From NCBI RefSeq assembly GCF_004216555.1, contig NZ_SGWQ01000001.1:248001-312000 (forward strand): 64,000 nt of DNA, in the 5' to 3' direction. The notes under the pieces are model-generated. The model was not told the origin of the DNA. It was given only the letters and a program-made list of their open reading frames with translations, and made no database searches. The stretch comes from Herbihabitans rhizosphaerae (lineage in GTDB: Bacteria > Actinomycetota > Actinomycetes > Mycobacteriales > Pseudonocardiaceae). This document shows, piece after piece, positions 44,216 through 51,950 of this stretch. The position numbers and the translations under genes are program-made. Numbering within the stretch: position 1 is the stretch's first letter; each line of letters begins with the position of its first letter.

Positions 44216-44455
44216 ATGCTGAAGAAGGCTGCCGTTGTCGCCGCTATCGCAGCAGGGACCATCGCTGTCGGCTCGCCGGCGCTCGCCGCCGGCAAGACCG
44301 ACCACCCGAAGCCCCCGCACCAGATCGGTCTGATCAACGTCGGCGGCGACGTGCTGAACAACCTGTGCGTCGCGCCGTGGTACTGGAACGGCCCGATCAC
44401 CCTGAACCTGGGCACTGTCACGTCCTACACCGCCTGCAACGGCAACGAGGGCTGA
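44216..44455 (+). CDS. Small secreted protein
   Basis: A 79-residue exported peptide. The ATG follows AAAGGAGC. The signal peptide is MLKKAAVVAAIAAGTIAVGSPALAAG with cleavage after ALAA. The mature part of about 54 residues has two cysteines (NNLCVAPWYWNG and YTACNGNEG), likely disulfide-linked, and no known domain. Size and layout recall actinobacterial surface peptides such as chaplins, but the chaplin motif is absent. Monocistronic, with a terminator on each side. Confidence 0.8.
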   Translation: MLKKAAVVAAIAAGTIAVGSPALAAGKTDHPKPPHQIGLINVGGDVLNNLCVAPWYWNGPITLNLGTVTSYTACNGNEG

Positions 44456-44475
44456 GCGCAGCCAGACTCGCTGGT

Positions 44476-44514
44476 GGCGGGGGTGCACGCGAATCTTCGC
44501 GATGCATCCCCGCC
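44476..44514. terminator. Strong bidirectional terminator
   Basis: GGCGGGG pairs with CCCCGCC, TGCA with TGCA and GCGAA with TTCGC, forming one long stem at 44476-44514 with small mismatches and a tight loop. It separates the small secreted protein gene from convergent uppS. Confidence 0.75.
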
Positions 44515-44533
44515 GTTGGCGCGCACTTTGTAT

Positions 44534-45313
44534 TTAAGAACCGAAACGTCGGTGGCGTACCGCGTAATCGCGAAGCGCGCGCAAGAAGTCGGTACGCCGA
44601 AAATCGGGCCAGTACGCCTCGGTGAACCAGAATTCCGAGTGCGCCGACTGCCATAGCAGGAACCCGGACAATCGCTGTTCACCGGAGGTTCGAATGACGA
44701 GGTCCGGATCCGGCTGGCCGGAGGTGTAGAGATGTTCCGCGATGTGGTCCACGTCGAACGCCTCGGCCAGTTCCTCGATCGAGGTCCCCGCCTCGGCCTG
44801 CTGCTGGAGGATCTTACGGACCGCGTCCGCGATCTCCCGTCGCCCCCCGTAACCAACGGCGACGTTGACTTCCATCCCGGTTCGGCCGTCCGTGCGCAAC
44901 GCCGCGGCCGACAGCCGTGCGGCGGTCTCCGTGGGTAGCACGTCCAGCGCCCCGATGATGCGCAGCCGCCACGGATTCTCCGGCTCGGCCAGCTCGTCCA
45001 CGACACCGCCGATGATCTCCAGCAGCGGCCCCAGCTCCGACTCCGGCCGGTTGACGTTGTCCGTCGACAGCAACCACAGCGTGACGACCTGGACCTTCGC
45101 CTCCTGGCACCAGCCGAGCAGGTCCGCGATGCGCTGCGCGCCCACCCGATGACCGTCGTTGACGTCGGTGAACCCCGCTTCCCGGGCCCACCTGCGGTTG
45201 CCGTCCAGCACCACGCCGACATGCCTCGGCCGGTCGAGGTCGGCCAACTGCCCGATCAACTGTCGCTCGTAGAAGCGATAGACCAGTTCCCTGACGCGGA
45301 CCCGAAGACTCAC
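44534..45313 (-). CDS. uppS: Isoprenyl transferase (cis-prenyl diphosphate synthase)
   Basis: A 259-residue cis-prenyltransferase that elongates prenyl diphosphates with IPP for cell-wall lipid carriers. Motifs are GVVLDGNRRWARE with the catalytic Asp, WLLSTDNVNRPESEL, NVAVGYGGRREI and RTSGEQRLSGFLLWQSAHSEF with IPP-binding residues. The wording is closer to mycobacterial Rv1086-type short-chain Z-farnesyl synthases than to long-chain decaprenyl synthase, which is inference from the PhoH2/hemolysin III context and should be checked. The start is GTG. Confidence 0.9.
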   Translation of the reverse strand: MSLRVRVRELVYRFYERQLIGQLADLDRPRHVGVVLDGNRRWAREAGFTDVNDGHRVGAQRIADLLGWCQEAKVQVVTLWLLSTDNVNRPESELGPLLEIIGGVVDELAEPENPWRLRIIGALDVLPTETAARLSAAALRTDGRTGMEVNVAVGYGGRREIADAVRKILQQQAEAGTSIEELAEAFDVDHIAEHLYTSGQPDPDLVIRTSGEQRLSGFLLWQSAHSEFWFTEAYWPDFRRTDFLRALRDYAVRHRRFGS

Positions 45314-45381
45314 ATCTGCGCACGGTACGCCGTCCTCCGTAACCCCGTAATCGTGCGGGTCGACTCAGTCACGAGGTAGCC

Positions 45382-47319
45382 ATGCAACGCAGACAGCCCG
45401 CCGCCACCCGCCGTCTCGCACTGGTCCTCGGCATCGGCGTGATCGCCATGCCCTACCTGGTGAACAGCTGGCAGGAGGCCGGCACCGGTGCCGCGTCGCC
45501 GGCCGACGCGCACCACCACGACGTCGTCCCGGCGGCCGCGATGGAACCGTTCGCCCGTCCGCTGCCGCGCGCCGGATGGGTGGTGAGCGAGGACGCCGGC
45601 CGGTCGATCACCGTCGACATGCGCCGCGTCCACCCGGTGTCGGGGCTGCGGTACACGCCGCGCGGGAACGCGATCGAACGGTACGAGATCCGGCTGAGCC
45701 CCGACGGCAGGACGTGGAGCGCACCGGTCGCCACCGGCACGCTCGCGGACGACACCGAGACCAAGACCCTCCAGTTCGCGACGGCGCACGCCAGGATGGT
45801 CCGGCTCACCGCGCTGTCGACGGCCCGCCCCGCCGAGCCGGTCGGCGCGGCCCAGATCGACGTCCTCGGCTCACCGCCGGCGTCCACCGACAAGGCCGGG
45901 AAAGCCGTCAGAGCACCGGGAGCGTGGGACCCCGTCATCGGGTTCCCGATCGTCCCGGCGGCCGCCGCCGTCCTGCCCAACGGCAAGCTGCTCACCTGGT
46001 CGGCCGTCGGATCCGACTACTCGGCGCTGGACAGCAAGGCCACCCAGACGGCCGTCCTGGACCCGATCACGCGCGTGGTCGGGCGCAAGCAGATCGACGA
46101 CACCGGCCACGAGATGTTCTGCCCCGGCGTGTCCCGCGACCCCGATGGCCGGGTGGTGGTGACCGGCGGCTCCGACGCCAACAAGACCAGCGTCTACGAC
46201 CCGGGGTCCGATCGCTGGTCGGTCGGCCCGGCGATGAACGTGCCACGCGGCTATCACGGGCAGGTCACGCTGTCCAACGGGGACACGTTCCTGGTCGGCG
46301 GCTCGTGGCACGGTGGCCTCGGCGGCAAGAGCGGCGAGGTCCTCTCGCGCGCGGAGAACACGTGGCGCATGCTCCCCGGGGTGTCACCGGACCCGTTCCT
46401 CACCCGCGACCCCGGCGGCGTCTACCGGCAGGACAACCACGCCTGGCTGTTCGCCGCCTCGCGCGGCCGGGTGTTCCACGCCGGGCCGAGCACACAGCTC
46501 AACTGGGTCAGCACCGCCGGCGAGGGGTCGGTCACGCTGGCGGGCATTCGCGGCGGGATCGACGCGGTCAACGGCAACGCGGTGATGTACGACATCGACA
46601 AGATCCTCACCGTCGGCGGCGCCACCGCGTACGAGAACGCCGACGCCACGACGGACGCGTACGTGATGGACATCGGCGGTCCGGCTCCCGTGGTGCACCG
46701 GACCGGCGGCCTGAACGTGCCCAGGACGTTCATCAACAGCGTCGTGCTCCCGGACGGCAAGGTGATCACGTTCGGCGGAATGCGGTACGCGGAGCTGTTC
46801 GCCGACCGGACGGCCGTGCTCGAACCGGAGATGTGGGACCCGGCGACCGGCGCGTTCACCACGCTGGCGCCCGCCGCGGTGCCCCGGGCGTACCACAGCG
46901 TCGCGGTGCTGCTGCCGGACGGCAGGGTGTTCTCCGGCGGCGGCGGCCTGTGCGGGCAGTGCGCCACCAACCACCCGGACGGCCAGATCTTCACCCCGCC
47001 GAACCTGCTCGACGCCGAGGGCCGGCCGAAGCCGAGGCCGGTGATCACCGAGGCGCCGGGGACGGTGGCGCCAGGCGATGAGATCACCGTCCGAGCCGAC
47101 CGGCCGATCGCCGGACTCGCGCTGGTGCGCGCGGGCGGTGCGACCCACACGGTGGACAACGACCAGCGCAGGGTGCCGCTCGCGGTGGCCGGAGTGTCGG
47201 ACAACCAGCGCGTCGCGGTGCCCGGCGACCCCGGCATCGTGCCACCCGGGTACTACATGCTGTTCGCGTTGGACGAGCAGGGAACGCCGAGCGTCTCCGC
47301 GCCCGTGTTCGTGCGGTAG
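45382..47319 (+). CDS. Galactose oxidase-like copper radical oxidase, secreted
   Basis: A 645-residue extracellular protein. An N-terminal hydrophobic segment (about 11-28) serves as signal or anchor. A discoidin/CBM32-like domain (about 60-160) is followed by a Kelch propeller. Residues of the fungal galactose oxidase site are present: the cysteine in EMFCPGVSRD and tyrosine in VPRGYHGQ for the Tyr-Cys cofactor, stacking Trp in VGGSWHGG, copper Tyr-His in PRAYHSVAVLLPDGRVFSGGGG, and a further His in ATNHPDGQIF. The C-terminal domain ends PGYYMLFALDEQGTPS. It probably oxidises alcohols, carbohydrate or otherwise. GlxA of Streptomyces, a glycan oxidase in morphogenesis, is the closest functional model. 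The ATG follows GAGG. Confidence 0.9.
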   Translation: MQRRQPAATRRLALVLGIGVIAMPYLVNSWQEAGTGAASPADAHHHDVVPAAAMEPFARPLPRAGWVVSEDAGRSITVDMRRVHPVSGLRYTPRGNAIERYEIRLSPDGRTWSAPVATGTLADDTETKTLQFATAHARMVRLTALSTARPAEPVGAAQIDVLGSPPASTDKAGKAVRAPGAWDPVIGFPIVPAAAAVLPNGKLLTWSAVGSDYSALDSKATQTAVLDPITRVVGRKQIDDTGHEMFCPGVSRDPDGRVVVTGGSDANKTSVYDPGSDRWSVGPAMNVPRGYHGQVTLSNGDTFLVGGSWHGGLGGKSGEVLSRAENTWRMLPGVSPDPFLTRDPGGVYRQDNHAWLFAASRGRVFHAGPSTQLNWVSTAGEGSVTLAGIRGGIDAVNGNAVMYDIDKILTVGGATAYENADATTDAYVMDIGGPAPVVHRTGGLNVPRTFINSVVLPDGKVITFGGMRYAELFADRTAVLEPEMWDPATGAFTTLAPAAVPRAYHSVAVLLPDGRVFSGGGGLCGQCATNHPDGQIFTPPNLLDAEGRPKPRPVITEAPGTVAPGDEITVRADRPIAGLALVRAGGATHTVDNDQRRVPLAVAGVSDNQRVAVPGDPGIVPPGYYMLFALDEQGTPSVSAPVFVR

Positions 47320-47334
47320 GCGCACACTGGGACC

Positions 47335-47772
47335 ATGCATCGCACCGAGGTCGATCCGCGCTGGCAGGACATCGAGGTCATCGAACGGCTGGCGCGCGAG
47401 TCGCGCACGATCGCGGTCGTCGGGCTGAGCGACGATCCGACGCGGCCGAGCCACCGGGTGGCGAGCTATCTGCGCGGCGCGGGCATGACGATCCTGCCGG
47501 TCAACCCGAAGATCGAGACCTGGCAGGGGCTGCGCGCGTACCCGTCACTGGACGCGCTCGAGAAGCCGGTGGACATCGTGGACGTGTTCCGGCGGCCCGA
47601 GCACGCCGTTGCGCTGGCCGAGCAGGCGGTCGCGATCGGTGCCGGCGCGCTGTGGCTGCAGATGGGCGTGATCAACGACGAGGCGGCGCGGATCGCCTCG
47701 GACGGCGGGCTGGACGTGGTGATGGACCGCTGCCTGCTGGTCGAGCACCGCGAAGTCGTCGGCTGGAGCTAG
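47335..47772 (+). CDS. CoA-binding domain protein (YccU-type)
   Basis: A 145-residue Rossmann-fold CoA-binding protein of the YccU group. It has TIAVVGLSDDPTRPSHRVASYLRGAGM, ILPVNPKIETWQGLRAYPSL, VDIVDVFRRPEHAV and GALWLQMGVINDEAA, ending with CLLVEHREV. The family resembles the CoA-binding half of succinyl-CoA synthetase, but its cellular role is not established. It lies 15 bases after the oxidase gene, so co-transcription is possible. Confidence 0.88.
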   Translation: MHRTEVDPRWQDIEVIERLARESRTIAVVGLSDDPTRPSHRVASYLRGAGMTILPVNPKIETWQGLRAYPSLDALEKPVDIVDVFRRPEHAVALAEQAVAIGAGALWLQMGVINDEAARIASDGGLDVVMDRCLLVEHREVVGWS

Positions 47773-47828
47773 TGACTCCCCCTACTAGTGGATGACGCGA
47801 GAACCTACGGTGCCGTAGCCTCAAAGGC

Positions 47829-48506
47829 GTGACAGCAGCGACCCTCGAGCGGCCGCCTGGTCCGCACATCAAGCCCCGCATGCGCGGGAAGATCCACTTC
47901 TGGTCCTTCTTCGTCTCGATCGCCACCGGTGCCACGCTGATCTCGCTCGCCGCCGCCACGGTGTCGGGCAAGGCGGCACTGGCCACCTCGGTGTACGGCG
48001 CGACGGTGCTGGGCCTGTTCGGCGTGAGCGCGCTGTACCACCGGCGATGGTGGGCCAGCCTGACCGTGCGCGCCTGGATGAAGCGCCTCGACCACTCGAT
48101 GATCTTCCTGTTCATCGCCGGCACGTACACGCCGTTCTGCCTGCTGGCCATGCCGGAGTCGACGGGGTACGTGGTGCTCGGCGTGGTGTGGGGCGGCGCG
48201 GTGGCCGGCGTGGCGCTGAAGTTGCTGTGGCCGCACGCGCCGAGGTGGATCGGCACGCCGATCTACATCGCGCTCGGCTGGGTCGCCGTGTTCGTACTGC
48301 CCGACCTGGCCCACCACGCCGGAGTCGCGGCGCTGGTGCTGCTGCTGGTCGGCGGCGGGTTCTACACGCTCGGCGCGGTCTTCTACGCCACCCGCTGGCC
48401 CGACCCGTGGCCGCGCGTGTTCGGCCACCACGAGTTCTTCCACGCGGCGACCGTGCTCGCCGCGATCTGCCACTACATCGCGATCTGGCTCGCCATGTAT
48501 CCCTGA
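47829..48506 (+). CDS. Hemolysin III / PAQR family membrane protein
   Basis: A 225-residue protein with seven hydrophobic segments and the PAQR/HlyIII signatures: SALYHRRWW, KRLDHSMIFLFIAGTYTPFCLL and FGHHEFFHAATVLAAICHYIAI, whose histidines and aspartate bind zinc in this family. Bacterial TrhA-type members affect membrane lipid homeostasis rather than acting as true hemolysins. The start is GTG. Mycobacteria carry a homologue next to uppS, as here. Confidence 0.9.
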   Translation: MTAATLERPPGPHIKPRMRGKIHFWSFFVSIATGATLISLAAATVSGKAALATSVYGATVLGLFGVSALYHRRWWASLTVRAWMKRLDHSMIFLFIAGTYTPFCLLAMPESTGYVVLGVVWGGAVAGVALKLLWPHAPRWIGTPIYIALGWVAVFVLPDLAHHAGVAALVLLLVGGGFYTLGAVFYATRWPDPWPRVFGHHEFFHAATVLAAICHYIAIWLAMYP

Positions 48507-48553
48507 GCCGCCGTACAGTTGTCTCCCACCAGTTATTGGTCCGGGGGGGGATC

Positions 48554-49255
48554 ATGACGCGCGGAGTGTTGGACGGGGCGTTCGCCCTGCTCGAGGCGTT
48601 GGACGGGCGCGAACTGAGGCCGTCGGAGTTGGCCAAGTACTGCGGGCTGCCGAAGACCACGACACACCGGATGCTCGACCAGCTCGTCGCCCTCGGGGCG
48701 GTCGAGCGGGCCGGCGAGCACTACCGGATCGGCCACACGCTGTTCCGGCTCGGCGCGACCTGGACCCCGGCCGGCCGGCTGAGCGCGGCCGCGCGGGCTG
48801 CGGCACGGGGGCTGGCCGCCACGAGATCCGACTGCACCGTCGGGCTGGTCGCCTTCTCCGACTCGCGCACGATCGTGGTGAACACGCTGCACGGTGAACG
48901 GTTCCCGGGCGGCTTTCCGTCCCCCGGGACGATCGTGCCGGCCGGGATGGAGCCGGACCTGGTGCGCGCCGCGTTCGCGCCGGACACCGATCCGCCGGAC
49001 GGGTACACCACAACCGAATGGCGCCGCCTGGTGTGGGCCGTGCGGGCCCGCGACGGCGTGGTGACCACTGGCCAGTACTTCGGTGACCTCGGCTTGTCGG
49101 TGGCCGGCGCTCCGGTCCGCGATCGCTCCGGCACGGCCATCGGCGCGATCGGCATCGTCGTGCACGGGCACACCCCGGTGCACAAGCTGGAGCCGCTGGT
49201 GCTCCGGGCGGCCCGGCTCACCAGCGGCACTCTCGCTCGATCCGTCAGCCGGTAG
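48554..49255 (+). CDS. IclR family transcriptional regulator
   Basis: A 233-residue regulator. The N-terminal winged helix is VLDGAFALLEALDGRELRPSELAKYCGLPKTTTHRMLDQLVALGAVER. An IclR effector domain follows (about 75-230), with LRVHTLHGER-like residues replaced by VVNTLHGERFPGG and the closing VRDRSGTAIGAIGIV. Eight consecutive G bases serve as the ribosome-binding tract (48543-48550). It converges on the biosynthetic cluster and overlaps its last gene by 11 bases; control of that cluster is possible but unproven. Confidence 0.88.
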   Translation: MTRGVLDGAFALLEALDGRELRPSELAKYCGLPKTTTHRMLDQLVALGAVERAGEHYRIGHTLFRLGATWTPAGRLSAAARAAARGLAATRSDCTVGLVAFSDSRTIVVNTLHGERFPGGFPSPGTIVPAGMEPDLVRAAFAPDTDPPDGYTTTEWRRLVWAVRARDGVVTTGQYFGDLGLSVAGAPVRDRSGTAIGAIGIVVHGHTPVHKLEPLVLRAARLTSGTLARSVSR

Positions 49256-49952
49256 CGACCACCGCCCGCTCGGTCTCCAGGCGCAGGTCGAGCGCCGCGT
49301 AGTCGTCGTCGGCGAGCGCGATCGCGTCGGGCAGCGGCATCACGGTCGGCAGGTCGAACCGCTCGACGATCGCGGTGATCCGCTCGGCGAAGCCACCGCT
49401 CACGACGTGCACCGGGATGTCCAGCTCCGCGAGGGTGACCAGCAGCATGTCGTCGATGATCTCCCGGAACCGCTCGTTCATCGGGCGGTGCCCGTCGTCG
49501 GTGATCGGCAGCTCGTGGCGGAGGTGCACGAACGCGTCGTAGGTGCCCTTCACGTGCTGCTTGAACGCGAACCCGAACTGGTCGACCACCTTCGCGAAGA
49601 AGGCCATCTCGTCCTCGGCCACCGGCACCTGGTCGCGGTGCGCGGTCGCGTTCGGGTTCATGCCGTGCCGGACACGTGCCGCGCCGTACAGCCATTCCTG
49701 CAGCGACGAGCCGTCGGACAGGAAATGGTCGCCGAGCAATCCCTCCTGTACCGCCCTGCCCGTGTGGCGACGCAGCATCAACTGCAGGAATTCGGCCGGC
49801 GTGACCTCCGCGAGCTTCTTTCCCGGCACGGCGCTCGGTAGGATCTCCCGAATCGCCTTGGCCAGGGTGCGCGGAATTCCGGTGTAGTGCGACAGTGCCA
49901 TCACCGTTCGCGTCTTGCCGGACGAATAGGTACCGGAAACAGCCAACTTCAT
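49245..49952 (-). CDS. AAA_28-like P-loop ATPase/kinase, AvrD cluster
   Basis: A 235-residue P-loop protein. It has Walker A VSGTYSSGKTRTVMAL (residues about 5-13), TLAKAIREILP in the region after it, RHTGRAVQEGLL, and the acidic segment FVHLRHELPITDDGHRPMNERFREIID, as in AAA_28/NadR-like kinases. Function is unknown. The ATG at 49952 shares one base with the AvrD-family stop and follows AGGAGA, so it belongs to the biosynthetic operon. Phosphorylation of a pathway intermediate is conceivable. Confidence 0.7.
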   Translation of the reverse strand: MKLAVSGTYSSGKTRTVMALSHYTGIPRTLAKAIREILPSAVPGKKLAEVTPAEFLQLMLRRHTGRAVQEGLLGDHFLSDGSSLQEWLYGAARVRHGMNPNATAHRDQVPVAEDEMAFFAKVVDQFGFAFKQHVKGTYDAFVHLRHELPITDDGHRPMNERFREIIDDMLLVTLAELDIPVHVVSGGFAERITAIVERFDLPTVMPLPDAIALADDDYAALDLRLETERAVVATG

Positions 49953-50950
49953 CACCGATCTCCTGTCACGTCGTAGGCGTAATCCGGCAGTTCGTGCGCG
50001 AACGACGACCGCAGTTCGACGCCGCCGCACTTCGCCTCGATATCGACCGAGCGCCACACTCCGCCGCGCAACGGGAGCAACTGCTTCCGCGTGATGGCCG
50101 CTTCCGTGGCGATTTCCCCAGACCACGGTCGCCGAGGACCACTGGATTCCAGAACGGTTTTGAGCATCCACAGCGTGTTGCTGTCGCTGCGCTTGACGGC
50201 GTCCATTTCGTACATCATCACCTGCGCCAGTTGAAGATTGCCGACGAAGCAGTCGATCAGCGAAACGGACGGCTGATACGCGCCGTCGATACCGTCGGAC
50301 ACTCGCCCGTCCTGTGCGATCCGCAGCCGCGCCGAGGACCGCCGGCCGTCCAGGTCCACGACGACGTCGGAGATCCGGTGCGACCGCCGGCGGAACCCGT
50401 CGCCGTAGAACCGCCCGCCGGCCTCACCGACGGCCTCCTCGATCGACCGGAACGTGCCCGCGGCACCCTCGTCCACTCGCGGGTGGACGATCTCGCAGCG
50501 TGCCCGCATCGTGCCGATCGCGCAGTCGTACACGGAAACGGCCTCGTCGCGGGCAGTGTGCCGCTCGCGCAGGGTGGCCGCGCCGTGCAGGCCGTCGAGT
50601 TCCTCCTGCGGCCGGGTGCCCGCGCGCAGCGTGATCTTCCTGAGCCAGGCTCGCCGCCGCGCGTCGGCGTCCAGGCCCGCCGCGGCCAGGTGCACCTCGC
50701 ACAGTTGGACGCCGAGTACGAGCATGTCGACCGTGCTTAGGTGCGGCCGCAGGTCGCCGGCCGCCTTGCGCGACCAGTCCACCGGATATCGGACACCGAC
50801 CGTCGACCGAACCCCCGCGCCGTCGACGGCGATGTCACCGACGTCGTATTCGGCACGGCGGTAGCCGTTTCCGAAGAATCGGGTCTCCGCCGGCCCGAGA
50901 TAGTCGTCAACCGAATTAAGACGCAATCGCGTCGCCTCGACGGTCGTCAT
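49952..50950 (-). CDS. AvrD family protein
   Basis: A 332-residue protein recognised as the AvrD family. Pseudomonas syringae AvrD makes syringolides, C-glycosyl lipids that trigger plant defence, probably by joining a beta-ketoacyl chain to a pentulose. The chain falls into two similar halves: SVDDYLGPAETRFFGNGYRRAEYDVGDI with LRPHLSTVDMLVLGVQLCEVHL, and SIEEAVGEAGGRFYGDGFRRRSHRISDV with QPSVSLIDCFVGNLQLAQVMMYEMD. This repetition suggests tandem hot-dog-like domains, as in AfsA-type butenolide synthases. Neighbouring genes (carrier protein, ketoreductase, AMP ligase) could supply the acyl substrate. Recognition is from memory of motifs. Confidence 0.68.
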   Translation of the reverse strand: MTTVEATRLRLNSVDDYLGPAETRFFGNGYRRAEYDVGDIAVDGAGVRSTVGVRYPVDWSRKAAGDLRPHLSTVDMLVLGVQLCEVHLAAAGLDADARRRAWLRKITLRAGTRPQEELDGLHGAATLRERHTARDEAVSVYDCAIGTMRARCEIVHPRVDEGAAGTFRSIEEAVGEAGGRFYGDGFRRRSHRISDVVVDLDGRRSSARLRIAQDGRVSDGIDGAYQPSVSLIDCFVGNLQLAQVMMYEMDAVKRSDSNTLWMLKTVLESSGPRRPWSGEIATEAAITRKQLLPLRGGVWRSVDIEAKCGGVELRSSFAHELPDYAYDVTGDR

Positions 50951-51216
50951 GCCGACCCCCCGCGCGCCGACTCGTACGCCGCGACAAGGTCGTCGACGGA
51001 CCGTATATCCGAAACGGCGACCTCCTCGGAAGCGAACGGGTCGACGCCGGTGGCCGCCTCCAGTTGAATGAGCAGGCGGGCGAGCGCCAACGAGTTGATC
51101 CCCAGTTCGTACAACTCGTCCCCGCCGGAGAATTCGGTGCTCTCGTCGAGCACGTCCAGCAGAATGGTGTTGATCTCGGACAGTACGGTGGACCGTACGT
51201 CGGTTTGCGTCAGCAT
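50947..51216 (-). CDS. Acyl carrier protein
   Basis: An 89-residue carrier protein of the PP-binding fold. The phosphopantetheine serine lies in ELGINSLALARLLIQLE (GINS, near residue 42), replacing the usual GxDS. Four helices are predicted, with an acidic surface. The overlap with AvrD (ATGA) and with the SDR upstream shows a tightly coupled operon. It presumably carries the acyl chain activated by the AMP ligase and handed to the reductase and AvrD-type enzyme. Confidence 0.88.
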   Translation of the reverse strand: MLTQTDVRSTVLSEINTILLDVLDESTEFSGGDELYELGINSLALARLLIQLEAATGVDPFASEEVAVSDIRSVDDLVAAYESARGGSA

Positions 51217-51950
51217 GTTATTCCCCCATCGACAACAATTGTCTGCCCCGTGATGAACGAGGCCTCTTCAGAACACAGGAACATCGCGGCGTCCGCCATC
51301 TCGTCGATGCCGGCCAGCCTTCCCAGTGGCGTCCTGCGCTGAATTCTCTTCCTGTTCTCCTCGGTCACTTCGGCGGTCATCTCGGTATCGAAGAACCCCG
51401 GCACGACCGAGTTGACCCGAATGTTGAGCGGGCCGAGCTCGCGGGCGAGACTGCGGCCGAAACCGTCCAGCCCCGCCTTCGCCGCCGAGTAGACGGCGAC
51501 ACCGCGGAAGCCGCGGATCGCGTTGATCGACGACACGTTCACGATCACGCCGCCCCGCTGCCGGCACATCGCGCGGGCACAGGCGTGCGCCAGCGTGACC
51601 GGCGCGACCAGGTTCGCCGTGATCAGCCGTTCGATCGCGGCGGGCGGTGTGGTCACGAACAACTCCTGGTGCAGCACACCCGCGTTGTTCACCAGCAGGT
51701 CGACCCGCCCGAACCGGCCGAGCACGTCGGCCACGAACCCGCGCAGCGTGTCCGGCTGCCCGAGGTCCGCCGCCTGCCACCAGAACGACTCGCCGGCGGC
51801 GGCCTCGGTCCGCTCGACGAACTCCCCCGCCGAACGACTGAACGTGGCGACCCGCCACCCCCGCTTCAGCAGCCGCTCGACCAGCACGCTGCCCAGCCCT
51901 CTGCTCCCCCCGCTGACGATCGCCACGGGAGTGTCGGCCGGCGCCGTCAC
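51210..51950 (-). CDS. SDR family oxidoreductase (FabG-like)
   Basis: A 246-residue short-chain dehydrogenase. NADP-binding SGGSRGLGSVL, VDLLVNNAGV, catalytic Ser in NVSSINAIRG, YSAAKAGLDGFG holding the Tyr-x-x-x-Lys pair, and the closing TGQTIVVDGGITC mark a beta-ketoacyl reductase-like enzyme. The GTG at 51950 overlaps the AMP-ligase stop (GTGA). It probably acts on a carrier-bound beta-ketoacyl intermediate or on the released product. Confidence 0.92.
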   Translation of the reverse strand: MTAPADTPVAIVSGGSRGLGSVLVERLLKRGWRVATFSRSAGEFVERTEAAAGESFWWQAADLGQPDTLRGFVADVLGRFGRVDLLVNNAGVLHQELFVTTPPAAIERLITANLVAPVTLAHACARAMCRQRGGVIVNVSSINAIRGFRGVAVYSAAKAGLDGFGRSLARELGPLNIRVNSVVPGFFDTEMTAEVTEENRKRIQRRTPLGRLAGIDEMADAAMFLCSEEASFITGQTIVVDGGITC

